Shown here: positions 41,725 to 51,045 of the stretch, one piece after another
Position numbering within the stretch: position 1 is the first letter of the stretch
How the letters are laid out: every line of letters begins with the position of its first letter
Assembly: GCF_000968685.2 (NCBI RefSeq)
Contig: NZ_LAKD02000119.1
Coordinates: forward strand, 1-64,000
Length of the DNA: 64,000 nucleotides
Source of the DNA: Streptomyces antioxidans
Lineage (GTDB): Bacteria; Actinomycetota; Actinomycetes; Streptomycetales; Streptomycetaceae
Reading direction: 5' to 3'
Notes under the pieces: model-generated
Told to the model about the DNA's origin: nothing
The model's input: only the letters and a program-made list of their open reading frames with translations
The model's database searches: none
Translations under genes and position numbers: made by a program

Positions 41725-42699
41725 ATGTCCGTGCAATTGCTGAATGACGACGATGTGCGCACTCGTCTCGACGCCCCAACCGCCGTCCGCGCCGTACGGG
41801 ACGCCCTCATGGCCGCGCATGAAGGACTTCTCCATGCTCCACCACGGGTCCAAGCTGACCTCGGGGACGGCCATCTGGTGTTCACGGCAGGACATCTGCG
41901 CGCGGAGAGACTGTTCGGCTTCCGCGCTTACGACACCCTCGTCGGAGCGGAACAACTGGTGGCCCTGTGGGACTGCGATGGCGGTCGGCTCCGGGCTGTA
42001 GTCCACGGCGATGAACTGGGTGCCCGGCGAACCGGTGCCATTGGCGCTGTAGCGGTGGACACCGTGGCAAATCCCGGACCGGTACGGCTCGGGCTGGTGG
42101 GAGCAGGTACGCATGCCTGGACACAGCTGTGGGCCATCTGTGCCGTGCGGCAGGTGATGGAGGCCACGGTGGTGGCCCGCAGACCAGAACGCGCGGAAGC
42201 GTTCGCCCAGCGGGCTGCCGAGGAATTGGGGGTGAGGATTCGGGCGGTGCCCACGGTGGAGGAAGCGGTGCGTGATCACGATGTCGTGGTCGTCGCCACG
42301 AACAGCACGGTGCCCGTGCTGGATGCTGACTGGATCGGGCCAGGGACACATGTGACGACACTCGGGCCCAAAACGGTCTCGCGTCATGAAGTGCCCGCTG
42401 CCCTGGCATACCGAGCCGACGTGCTTCTCACCGACTCCCTCGCTCAGACGGCCAGCTACAGCGAGCCCCACATCCTTCCCGCCGACCGGATGGTGGACCT
42501 GGGCGCCGTCCTTGCCGGAGCTGCGCCAGGCCGGATGAGCCCTGACCAGATCACCATCTTCTGCTCCGTCGGTCTCGCCGGTACGGAGGTCGCTGTCGCT
42601 GCCGCGCTATTGGAGGGAGCGCATCAAACGCGGCGCAGCCACGGTGCACCCACGGCTGGCATCGGGGCGGCGTCCAGCCGAACGTCGCCCCGAACCTGA
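41725..42699 (+). CDS. Ornithine cyclodeaminase/mu-crystallin family protein
   Basis: A 324-residue NAD(P)-binding protein. The N-terminal dimer/substrate part is LLNDDDVRTRLD and FTAGHLRAERLFGFRAYD, and the Rossmann loop is LGLVGAGTHAWTQL followed by VVARRPERAEAF. The family makes or reduces cyclic imino acids (proline, alanopine-like or tauropine-like products); the substrate is unknown. AAGGA precedes the ATG. Third-position GC looks lower than in adjacent genes (many codons end in A or T), hinting at recent acquisition. Confidence 0.85.
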   Translation: MSVQLLNDDDVRTRLDAPTAVRAVRDALMAAHEGLLHAPPRVQADLGDGHLVFTAGHLRAERLFGFRAYDTLVGAEQLVALWDCDGGRLRAVVHGDELGARRTGAIGAVAVDTVANPGPVRLGLVGAGTHAWTQLWAICAVRQVMEATVVARRPERAEAFAQRAAEELGVRIRAVPTVEEAVRDHDVVVVATNSTVPVLDADWIGPGTHVTTLGPKTVSRHEVPAALAYRADVLLTDSLAQTASYSEPHILPADRMVDLGAVLAGAAPGRMSPDQITIFCSVGLAGTEVAVAAALLEGAHQTRRSHGAPTAGIGAASSRTSPRT

Positions 42700-42752
42700 G
42701 CACCCGGATGGAGTTCGCAGAACGTACCCAGGCCGGACCATAAAGAACAAGC

Positions 42753-44156
42753 TCAGGCGGCCACGCCGAGCACGGTCCGGGAGCGCTGCTCGAACTCCCT
42801 GACCATGGGCTCCGCGCGGTGCGGCCGCAGCCGGGTGCGGAAGTCGCGGAGCGCCTGGATCGAGCGCTCGCTGTGCACCCCGCTGAGGGTGTCGAGTGCC
42901 TCGCCCGCGGTGCCCATGGCCTCGTCCAGCCGGTTCTGCTGGAGATAGGCCGTGGCCAGCACGGATCTGCTGATGGCCTGGCGCCGGCGCCGCTCGGCGT
43001 TGGCGCGCACGGATTCGGCGGCGGCGTGCTCGGCGTCCGTGGCGTTCCCCAGGTCGCGGAAGCACAGCGCCGCCTCAGCGGCCAGGTAGTGGTGGTCGAG
43101 GAAGCGCACCCAGGGCGACTCCTGCTCGGGGCCCTGGCTGGCCTCCAGCTGGGCGTCGGCCGCGCGCAGCGACTTGGACGCCTCCCGGGGCCGGTCCAGT
43201 GCGGCGTAACCACGGGCGGCCATGGCGTGCAGCCGCATCAGCCCGAGCGGGCTTCCGGCGTGCTTGGCGGTGGCGACACCGACCCGGGCCAGCTCGACCC
43301 CCGCCTCGGGCTGGCCCAGATTGGTCGCCAGATGGGACAGACCGGCCAGGATCTGACCGCCCAGGACCCGGTCGCCGCCCTCGGCGCACAGCCGCAGCGC
43401 CTGGGTCATATAGCGCTGGGCCAGGCCGTATTCGGCGTTGTCATAGCTGCTCCAGCCGGCCATCGCGGCCAGCTTGGCGGCGGCGGTGAACAGCTGGCGC
43501 CGCTCCTGCGGTGGCGCGCCGCGCTGCTGGAGCATGGGGACGACCTCGGTCGACAGATAGAGCACGATGCTGGCGCGGACCTGGCCGCCGCCGAAGCGAT
43601 TGTCCATCTCGTCGAACATGTTGATCGCCGCATGGACCTGTTCGACGCGGCCGCCTCCGGCCGCGGGGGTGAGCCGGGCGGTGTCCTGGTTCTCGACCAG
43701 CCAGAGCAGCCATTCGCGCTGCGGGGTCACCAGCGCGCCGGCGACGAAGGGCACCGCACCCAGCAGGCTGCGGCGGGATATGTCGGTGGAGCCGAGTTCG
43801 GCGAGCGTGTGCAAGGTTTCGCTTACGTCCTCCCGGTAGGCCAGCGCCCGGGCCACGACCGGGCGCTGTCGGTCGGAGATGAACCCCAGCTCGGCGGGGC
43901 CCACGGGCCTGCCGAGCCGGTGGGAGAGCACGGCGGCGATCAGCTCCGGCGTGGTGCCGCGCGGCTGTCCGCCCTGCAGCCAGCGGGTGACGGACGCCTT
44001 GTCGTAGTTCGACTCGCGCCCCTGCCTACGGCCCAGTTCATTGACGCGCAGGGCCAATGAGGCGTAGGAACACCCGGATTCCTTGAGAGCGGCGGCCAAC
44101 GCACCGTTGACCACGGCGCCTTGGCGTCCGCTCACCAGCTGTGCTTGCTGCGTCAC
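42753..44156 (-). CDS. TPR-containing transcriptional regulator
   Basis: A 467-residue protein. Residues about 15-85 resemble an XRE-like DNA-binding region (GALAAALKESGCSYASLALRV, KASVTRWLQGGQPRGTTPELI). A linker with SRRSLLGAVPFVAGALVTP follows, then a C-terminal array of TPR-like helices (about 180-455). The layout recalls Streptomyces developmental regulators of the NsdA type, but I cannot confirm orthology. The GTG at 44156 is chosen because the conserved part begins right after; an upstream extension is basic and unlikely. Divergent from the XRE/DUF397 pair. Confidence 0.82.
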   Translation of the reverse strand: MTQQAQLVSGRQGAVVNGALAAALKESGCSYASLALRVNELGRRQGRESNYDKASVTRWLQGGQPRGTTPELIAAVLSHRLGRPVGPAELGFISDRQRPVVARALAYREDVSETLHTLAELGSTDISRRSLLGAVPFVAGALVTPQREWLLWLVENQDTARLTPAAGGGRVEQVHAAINMFDEMDNRFGGGQVRASIVLYLSTEVVPMLQQRGAPPQERRQLFTAAAKLAAMAGWSSYDNAEYGLAQRYMTQALRLCAEGGDRVLGGQILAGLSHLATNLGQPEAGVELARVGVATAKHAGSPLGLMRLHAMAARGYAALDRPREASKSLRAADAQLEASQGPEQESPWVRFLDHHYLAAEAALCFRDLGNATDAEHAAAESVRANAERRRRQAISRSVLATAYLQQNRLDEAMGTAGEALDTLSGVHSERSIQALRDFRTRLRPHRAEPMVREFEQRSRTVLGVAA

Positions 44157-44388
44157 CGTGCCCGTCCCCGCTGTGCGCCACGGCGGTCTGCGGGATCCCC
44201 GTCGCTCATCCCCCACCGGTCAGTCGGGGGCCTCAACGACACTGTGGACATGGGTGGTTGGGAGCCCTCGCCATAGAGGGTGAGATGGGTCACGTGCTCA
44301 CTATGAGTGCTGGAGCCGTCACCCCGCAACCTTCGTTCTGATAATTTCAAAGCGCTCCGCTCGGTCTGTCTGTGTCATGCATCGCGTG

Positions 44389-44399
44389 GCACACTGTGC
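44389..44399. promoter_or_regulatory. Palindrome GCACACTGTGC in the XRE/DUF397 promoter
   Basis: Perfect 11-base palindrome (GCACA-C-TGTGC) followed by AGG, 34 bases before the GTG of the XRE gene. A wider imperfect repeat TGTCATGC...GCATATGACA flanks it. Likely operator for autoregulation. Confidence 0.55.
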
Positions 44400-44433
44400 A
44401 GGCATATGACAGCCATTCCTACGGGAGGCGGAC

Positions 44434-45300
44434 GTGAGCGAGGCACGGCCGGCCGGCGCCGCCCCCACCGTCTTGCGGAGAGTCCTGGGCAAGCGTCTGC
44501 GGCGTCTGCGTGAGCGAGCGAAGGTGTCGTTCGAGGAAGCCGCGAGAGCCATCGAGGTCACCCCGTTGACCGTGCGCAGGATGGAAAAGGCGGAAGTCGG
44601 CCTGAAGATTCCGTATCTGAAGGAGCTGCTGCGGAACTATGGCGTCCGCGGCCCGGAGATGGAGGACTTCCTCGCCCTGGCGCGCGAGGCCAACCAGCCG
44701 GGCTGGTGGCACCAGTTCCGCGATGTGCTTCCGGACTGGTTCAGTGTCTACGTCAGCCTCGAAACAGAGGCCACCGTCATCCGCGCGTACGAGCCCCACT
44801 ACGTACCCGGGCTGCTCCAGACAGAGGACTACGCACGAGCGGTGCTACGCATGGGCTTCCCCAGTGACACCGAGGAGGAGCTGGAGCGCCGGATCGCCCT
44901 GCGGGTCAAGCGCCAGGGCCTGCTCACCAAGCCGGACGCGCCGACCATCTGGGCCATCCTCGACGAGACGGTGCTGCACCGCCCGGTCGGCGGCTCGCGG
45001 GTGATGCGGGACCAGATCGACCACCTCATCGACACCTTGGACGTCCCCAAGGTCAGGCTGCAGATCATGCGGTTCGCGGCGGGGCCGCACCCCGGGGCCT
45101 TCGGCCCCTTCCACTACTTCCGCTTCGGATTCTCCGAACTGCCGGACGTCGTCTACACCGAGAGCCTCACCGGGGCGGTCTATGTGGACAAGCCGGCCGA
45201 AGTCGTCGCCTATCTCGAGGTCCTGGACCGGATGGCGGTCCAGGCCGAGCCGATCGGCGACTCCAGCACCATCCTGGCCGAACTGCGTAAGGAGCACTGA
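44434..45300 (+). CDS. XRE-family regulator with DUF5753
   Basis: A 288-residue protein with an N-terminal helix-turn-helix (residues about 14-70: LGKRLRRLRERAKVSFEEAARAI, TPLTVRRMEKAEVG) and the DUF5753 domain (about 100-285: EATVIRAYEPHYVPGLLQTEDYARAVL, DETVLHRPVGG). These pair with DUF397 proteins in very large numbers in Streptomyces, and some pairs, such as BldB/AbaA-like or WhiJ-type sets, affect development. GGGAGG precedes the GTG. The DUF397 gene starts two bases after its stop. Confidence 0.93.
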   Translation: MSEARPAGAAPTVLRRVLGKRLRRLRERAKVSFEEAARAIEVTPLTVRRMEKAEVGLKIPYLKELLRNYGVRGPEMEDFLALAREANQPGWWHQFRDVLPDWFSVYVSLETEATVIRAYEPHYVPGLLQTEDYARAVLRMGFPSDTEEELERRIALRVKRQGLLTKPDAPTIWAILDETVLHRPVGGSRVMRDQIDHLIDTLDVPKVRLQIMRFAAGPHPGAFGPFHYFRFGFSELPDVVYTESLTGAVYVDKPAEVVAYLEVLDRMAVQAEPIGDSSTILAELRKEH

Positions 45301-45301
45301 G

Positions 45302-45541
45302 ATGGATGACCCCGTCTACACCGGAATGCCGGCCACGGACCTGGGCACGGAGGGCTGGGAGAAGCCCTGGAGCGGGTCCAACGGCGGCACCTGCATCGAG
45401 GCCAAGCGACTGCCGGACGGGCGGATCGCGCTGCGCCAGTCCACCGACCCGGCCGGGCCCGCGCTGATCTACACCCGCTCGGAGGTGGCGTCCTTCCTGG
45501 AGGCGGCGAAGGCGGGCGAGGCGGACTTCCTCATCTCCTAG
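45302..45541 (+). CDS. DUF397 protein
   Basis: A 79-residue protein with the DUF397 signature (EKPWSGSNGGTCIEAKRLPDGRIAL, STDPAGPALIYTRSE, abbreviated from adjacent parts; W-xx-S-x4-C-V/I-E type). AAGGAG, located in the 3' end of the XRE gene, serves its ATG. Probably binds or modulates the DUF5753 partner; the mechanism is not established. Confidence 0.92.
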   Translation: MDDPVYTGMPATDLGTEGWEKPWSGSNGGTCIEAKRLPDGRIALRQSTDPAGPALIYTRSEVASFLEAAKAGEADFLIS

Positions 45542-45683
45542 CGCGGACCGCCCCCGGCCGGTTCCCCGGAAATCTCCGAAAACCACTACGCCCGCACAAC
45601 CGCACAACCCCGCACCGCACTCCCGTCCCCGCCGTCCCGCCACGCACACTGAAGAAACGCCGTGACGGGACGGCGGTGTCGTC

Positions 45684-45721
45684 CCCTCGCAAATGTGCAG
45701 AGCCCTCGCAGATGTGCAGAG
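45684..45721. repeat. Tandem 19-bp direct repeat (TGTGCAG-containing)
   Basis: CCCTCGCAAATGTGCAGAG and a copy with one change (A to G) lie end to end at 45684-45702 and 45703-45721, ending 25 bases before the next gene's ATG. Both carry TGTGCAG, also present in the XRE/DUF397 promoter. Confidence 0.8.
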
Positions 45722-45746
45722 CCCATGGGACCGACGGGATGCCGTG

Positions 45747-46349
45747 ATGAACCTCGACCAGGCGGTGACAGAGCACCGCACCCTGATCGTCGAGGGCTGC
45801 GACGGAGTCGGCAGGGACGCGCTGCTGACCGGTCTCGCCCGCCGCCACGGCTACGCCGTCACCCACGCCTCCCGCGACCTCCCCCATGTCGACCCGGTCC
45901 GGCCGTACCGCGAACTCCTCCGGCACGACGGGGCGCTCGCGGTCGACGCCGGGCTGGTCGGCGAGCTCGTCTACGGGCCGCTGCGCCGTGGCCACTCCCG
46001 GGTGACGTGGATCCAGGCCTTCGACTTCGCCGAGGCGGTGGCCGAGCGCCACGGCGCCTTCGTCCACATGACCGCCCCGGTGCGCGTACTGGCGGACCGG
46101 CTGGCCGCGCGCGGCGCCCCGGCGGCGGCCCTCGCGGAGATCGGCGCCGCGGTCACCGGCTATGACCACGCCTTTTCCACTCTCGCCGAACACGCCCCGG
46201 TCCTCACCGTCGAGGAGCGGCCGACCTGCGGCGGCGGCCCGGACCGGGATCCGGGTCACGGTGGGGCGGTGTCGGAGCCCCCGGCGGCCTCGTTCACCCG
46301 GCCCTTCCCGCGGATCCGCTCCCCGGTGCCGTTCGCCGAGCAGAGCTGA
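45747..46349 (+). CDS. Degenerate P-loop (thymidylate-kinase-like) protein
   Basis: A 200-residue protein that begins like a small nucleoside or thymidylate kinase: LIVEGCDGVGRDALLTGLARRHG. The Walker A lysine and Ser/Thr are replaced (G17-C-D-G-V-G-R23-D24 instead of GxxxxGK[ST]), so nucleotide binding or catalysis is doubtful. The middle keeps a kinase-like layout (VHMTAPVRVLADRLAARG), and the last 40 residues are Pro-rich and disordered. No good ribosome site precedes the ATG; a tandem 19-bp repeat does. It follows DUF397 by 205 bases. Confidence 0.7.
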   Translation: MNLDQAVTEHRTLIVEGCDGVGRDALLTGLARRHGYAVTHASRDLPHVDPVRPYRELLRHDGALAVDAGLVGELVYGPLRRGHSRVTWIQAFDFAEAVAERHGAFVHMTAPVRVLADRLAARGAPAAALAEIGAAVTGYDHAFSTLAEHAPVLTVEERPTCGGGPDRDPGHGGAVSEPPAASFTRPFPRIRSPVPFAEQS

Positions 46350-46415
46350 ACTCCCCGGCACCGAACCTAAGTTGGTGCCACGCGAACCGCATCCGCACGG
46401 CAGGAGACTGGCGCA

Positions 46416-47228
46416 ATGACAGACGGCTCGTCCACCCCCGACCAGCAGGCCCTGACCAAGATCGACACAACGGTGCCGCACTCGGCCCGGATCTGGAACT
46501 ACTGGATGGGCGGCAAGGACAACTACGAGGTCGACCGGATCGCCGGCGACGAGTACCGGGAGGTCGCCCCGAACATCGAGACCATGGCCCGCGCCTCGCG
46601 CGCGTACCTCATCCGCACCGTCACCCATGTGGCGGGCGAGTGCGGGATCCGGCAGTTCCTGGACATCGGCACCGGGCTGCCCACCTACGACAACACCCAC
46701 CAGGTCGCCCAGCGGGTGGCGCCCGAGGCCCGCATCGTCTACGTGGACAACGACCCCCTGGTGCTCCGGCACGCCCAGGCGCTGCTCACCAGCACCCGCG
46801 AGGGGGTGACCGACTACATCGACGCCGATCTGCACGAGCCCGAGCGGATCCTGGAGGCCGCGTCGAAGACGCTCGACTTCGACCGGCCCATCGCCCTGAT
46901 GCTGATGGGCATCCTGGGCCACATCCAGGACTACGACGAATCGGTGTCGATCGTGCGGCGGCTCCAGGCCGCCCTGCCGTCCGGCAGCTACTTCGTGCAC
47001 TACGACAGCACCGACACCGACCAGGCGCTCAAGCAGGCGCAGCAGGGCTACGACGACACCGGCGCCGTGCCGTACGTGCTGCGCAGCGTCGAGCAGATCA
47101 GCCGCTTCTACGAGGGCCTGGAGCTGATCGAGCCCGGTATCGTGTCGTGTCCGCTGTGGCGCCCGGCCCCCTCCGAGACGGACATCGAGACCACCGATGT
47201 CCACGGGGGCGTGGCGCACAAGCCGTGA
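46416..47228 (+). CDS. PF04672 SAM-dependent methyltransferase-like protein
   Basis: A 270-residue protein of the DUF574/PF04672 group. It has the N-terminal motif PHSARIWNYWMGGKDNYEVDR, the SAM-loop segment FLDIGTGLPTYDNTHQVAQ and acidic VYVDNDPLVLRHA. Streptomyces carry many copies, often beside XRE/DUF397 genes as here; the methylated target is unknown. AGGAG precedes the ATG at about nine bases. It is 66 bases after the P-loop gene and may be co-transcribed with it. Confidence 0.92.
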   Translation: MTDGSSTPDQQALTKIDTTVPHSARIWNYWMGGKDNYEVDRIAGDEYREVAPNIETMARASRAYLIRTVTHVAGECGIRQFLDIGTGLPTYDNTHQVAQRVAPEARIVYVDNDPLVLRHAQALLTSTREGVTDYIDADLHEPERILEAASKTLDFDRPIALMLMGILGHIQDYDESVSIVRRLQAALPSGSYFVHYDSTDTDQALKQAQQGYDDTGAVPYVLRSVEQISRFYEGLELIEPGIVSCPLWRPAPSETDIETTDVHGGVAHKP

Positions 47229-47350
47229 CGGCGGTGACGACCACACGAGCGGTGACGACCAAACGAATGGTTCGGCCACCGGGGAGGTAACCCCCGCCCC
47301 CGTCGCGTCGTCAGACACGGCGCCGGGAAGCGAGGCGGAGGGACGCGCGG

Positions 47351-48172
47351 GTGTTCGAGGTCGGGGCCTGGAGGGTGCCCTCCGTCAAGCGGCTGCTGCG
47401 GGCGTCGGTCGCCGGTGCCCCCGCCGCCGTCGTACGGCAGCGCCGCGGTCCCCACGACGGGGCTCCGCCGGGGCCGCGGCACCTGGCCATCATCATGGAC
47501 GGCAACGGCCGCTGGGCCGCACTGCGCGGCCTCTCCCGCACCCGCGGCCATCAGGCGGGGGTGCTGGCACTGCCGCGGGTGGTGGACACGGCCCTGGAGG
47601 AGGGCATCGAACACCTGTCGCTGTTCTTCTTCTCCACCGAGAACTGGAACCGGCCGCGCGCCGAGGTGGCCGCCCTGATGCGGCTCACCGCCCAGCTGGC
47701 GGACGTCTTCCGGGGCTACGGCGAGCGGGGGGTGCGACTGCGCTGGCTGGGCTCGGAGGCCCGGCTCCCCCGGGCCACGCTGGCCGCGCTGCGCCGCGCC
47801 GAGGACGACACCCGGGACAACCGCGCCATGACGCTGGCCTTCTGCTTCAACCACGGCGGCCGGGAGGAGATCGCCCGCGCCGCCACCTCGCTGGCCCGCG
47901 CCTCGGCGGACGGCGCGCTGGACCCCGGGGCCATCGACGAGGCGCTGTTCACCCGCCATCTGCCGCACGCCGATCTGCCGGACATCGACATGCTGGTGCG
48001 CACCTCCGGGGAGCAGCGCATCTCCAACTTCATGCTCTGGCGTGCGGCGTACGCGGAGCTCTTCTTCGTGGACACCCTGTGGCCCGACTTCACCGGTGAG
48101 GAGCTGCGCGCGCTGCTGGCCGCCTTCGCCACGCGGAAACGGCGCTTCGGGGCGGGGGTGGGCCCGGTTTGA
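47351..48172 (+). CDS. Cis-prenyltransferase (UppS family)
   Basis: A 273-residue polyprenyl diphosphate synthase. Catalytic Asp50 is in IIMDGNGRWA, with RTRGHQAG, FFFSTENWNRP, and the C-terminal LVRTSGEQRISNFMLW and ELFFVDTLWPDF. It condenses isopentenyl diphosphate in the cis orientation. Streptomyces have several paralogues, so this may be either the undecaprenyl enzyme or a shorter-chain one. The N-terminus is about 35 residues longer than E. coli UppS, and a PRHLAI start would be more typical. GTG start; the ribosome site is weak. Confidence 0.9.
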   Translation: MFEVGAWRVPSVKRLLRASVAGAPAAVVRQRRGPHDGAPPGPRHLAIIMDGNGRWAALRGLSRTRGHQAGVLALPRVVDTALEEGIEHLSLFFFSTENWNRPRAEVAALMRLTAQLADVFRGYGERGVRLRWLGSEARLPRATLAALRRAEDDTRDNRAMTLAFCFNHGGREEIARAATSLARASADGALDPGAIDEALFTRHLPHADLPDIDMLVRTSGEQRISNFMLWRAAYAELFFVDTLWPDFTGEELRALLAAFATRKRRFGAGVGPV

Positions 48173-48182
48173 CGGGCCCGGT

Positions 48183-49409
<1,227 letters not shown>

Positions 49410-49427
49410 GACCCCTCCACGTGCTTA

Positions 49428-49465
49428 TTACCTGCGGTAACAGCAGTCTGTTACCGCCCAGTAGG
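49428..49465. promoter_or_regulatory. TetR operator upstream of the acyl-CoA dehydrogenase
   Basis: TTACCTGCGGTAA at 49428-49440 has perfect 5-base arms around TGC. A second, imperfect copy (TTACCGCCCAGTA) begins at 49451. Both lie 20-55 bases before the dehydrogenase ATG, over its promoter, and in the gap shared with the TetR gene. Confidence 0.65.
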
Positions 49466-49599
49466 CGATGTCAACTCCCCCGGGCAGGCGGGCCACGTGC
49501 CCCCTCGGGTGTTACGTTGCGCTTCAGCGCGGGGCGCGATCGCCAGGACGCGCTGGGTGCGACGGCGCGAGTACGACATCGGGGGCGGGGAGGCAACGC

Positions 49600-50256
49600 A
49601 TGCGGACCGGGACCAGCCAGCGGGACGACCAGCGGCAGACGGCCCAGCAGAGGCGCAAGGAGCTGCTGGAGGCCGCGGACCGGGTGGTGCTGCGCGACGG
49701 ACCAGAGGCCTCGATGAACGCCATCGCCGCCGAAGCGGGCATCACCAAGCCCATTCTGTACCGCCACTTCGGTGACAAGGGCGGACTGTACCGCGCGCTC
49801 GCCAAGCGCCACACCGACGCCCTGCTCGCCTCGCTGCGCGCGGCCCTGGACGCGCCCGCCGACGACCGCAGGCAGCGGGTGGAGGCCACACTGGACACCT
49901 ACCTGGCCGCGATCGAGGCCCGGCCCCAGGTGTACCGCTTCCTGATGCACCCGGCCGACCACGGCCAGCAGGAGCCGGAGCAGAGCTTCGACGTGGGCCA
50001 CCACTCCGCTCCGCTGCTGCGCCGGCTCGGCGAGGAGCTGGCCACGGTGATCGCCGAGCGGGTGGAGCTGGGCCCCGGCGGCGAGGAGGTGGCCCGGGTC
50101 TGGGGCCATGGGATCGTCGGCATGATGCACGCGGCCGGTGACTGGTGGCTGCGCGAGCGCCCCTGCGCACGCGGCCAGTTGGTGCACCATCTCACCGATC
50201 TGCTGTGGGGGCGGCTGGCGCTGGCCGACGACCGCCTGGGCGCTCCGGGCTTCTGA
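49600..50256 (+). CDS. TetR-family regulator of the acyl-CoA dehydrogenase
   Basis: A 218-residue TetR-type protein. The helix-turn-helix reads RRKELLEAADRVVLRDGP then IAAEAGITKPILYRHFGDKGGLY. The C-terminal domain has conserved HHSAPLLRRLGEEL and GMMHAAGDWWL, typical of fatty-acid-related TetR_C proteins. GGAGG is seven bases before the ATG. Divergent from the dehydrogenase, which it probably represses. Confidence 0.9.
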   Translation: MRTGTSQRDDQRQTAQQRRKELLEAADRVVLRDGPEASMNAIAAEAGITKPILYRHFGDKGGLYRALAKRHTDALLASLRAALDAPADDRRQRVEATLDTYLAAIEARPQVYRFLMHPADHGQQEPEQSFDVGHHSAPLLRRLGEELATVIAERVELGPGGEEVARVWGHGIVGMMHAAGDWWLRERPCARGQLVHHLTDLLWGRLALADDRLGAPGF

Positions 50257-50289
50257 GCCCCGGGGTCCGCCGGACACCCGGTACGGCCG

Positions 50290-50856
50290 CTACGCCTCCA
50301 CGGCCTCGGCGCCACCACTCGGCGCCCAGGGGGCGCGGCGGATCGCACGCAGGGCCCGGTGCCGTCGCAGCCCGGTGAGGTGGTCGAGGAACAGCCCGCC
50401 GTCCAGATGGTCGCACTCGTGCTGCAGACAGCGCGCGAAGAAGCCCGTGCCCTCGATCCGCACCGGCTCCCCGGTCATCGTCACGCCCTCGATCACCACG
50501 TGGTCATGGCGCGGGGTGCCCGCCTCGACGCCCGGCAGTGACAGACAGCCCTCAGGACCGCGCACCGTCACCCCGTCGGCCGCGACCGGCCGGGGGTTGA
50601 CGACATGCCCCAGATGGCGGTGGTCCTCGTCGTCCGGGCAGTCGAAGACGAAGACCCGCAGCCCCACGCCGATCTGATTGGCCGCGAGGCCCACCCCGTG
50701 GGACGCGTACATCGTGGCGTACATGTCCTCGATCAGCAGGGCCAGCCCGGCGTCGAACGCGGTGACCTCCGCGCAGGGCGCGCGCAGCGCCGGATCGCCG
50801 AGGAGCCTCAGGGGCCGCACCGCACCGCGGCTGCCCGGGATCACGCCATGTCGCAT
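50290..50856 (-). CDS. def: Peptide deformylase
   Basis: A 188-residue metalloenzyme removing N-formyl groups from nascent proteins. All three motifs are intact: GVGLAANQIG, EGCLSLPG (metal-binding Cys) and QHECDHLDG (HExxH). The ATG at 50856 gives the usual N-terminus; TAGGCT eight bases upstream on the minus strand suggests a leaderless message. Streptomyces carry several deformylases, and this may not be the housekeeping copy. Confidence 0.93.
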   Translation of the reverse strand: MRHGVIPGSRGAVRPLRLLGDPALRAPCAEVTAFDAGLALLIEDMYATMYASHGVGLAANQIGVGLRVFVFDCPDDEDHRHLGHVVNPRPVAADGVTVRGPEGCLSLPGVEAGTPRHDHVVIEGVTMTGEPVRIEGTGFFARCLQHECDHLDGGLFLDHLTGLRRHRALRAIRRAPWAPSGGAEAVEA

Positions 50857-51045
50857 GGCAGCCAAGCCTACGGCGCCGGTGGGGTGGCCCCGTACGGGCG
50901 GACGGAATTCGGGACAGCCGCCGGATCTCGATAGGCTGCTCTCCGACCGTGGCCTCCCGGCTGGCGATGCGGCGCGGCGGGGGCGTACCACCGGCGCCTC
51001 GGGGGGCAGGAGCGGCGCCGGTATGCGAGGAGGATCGAGAAGACG

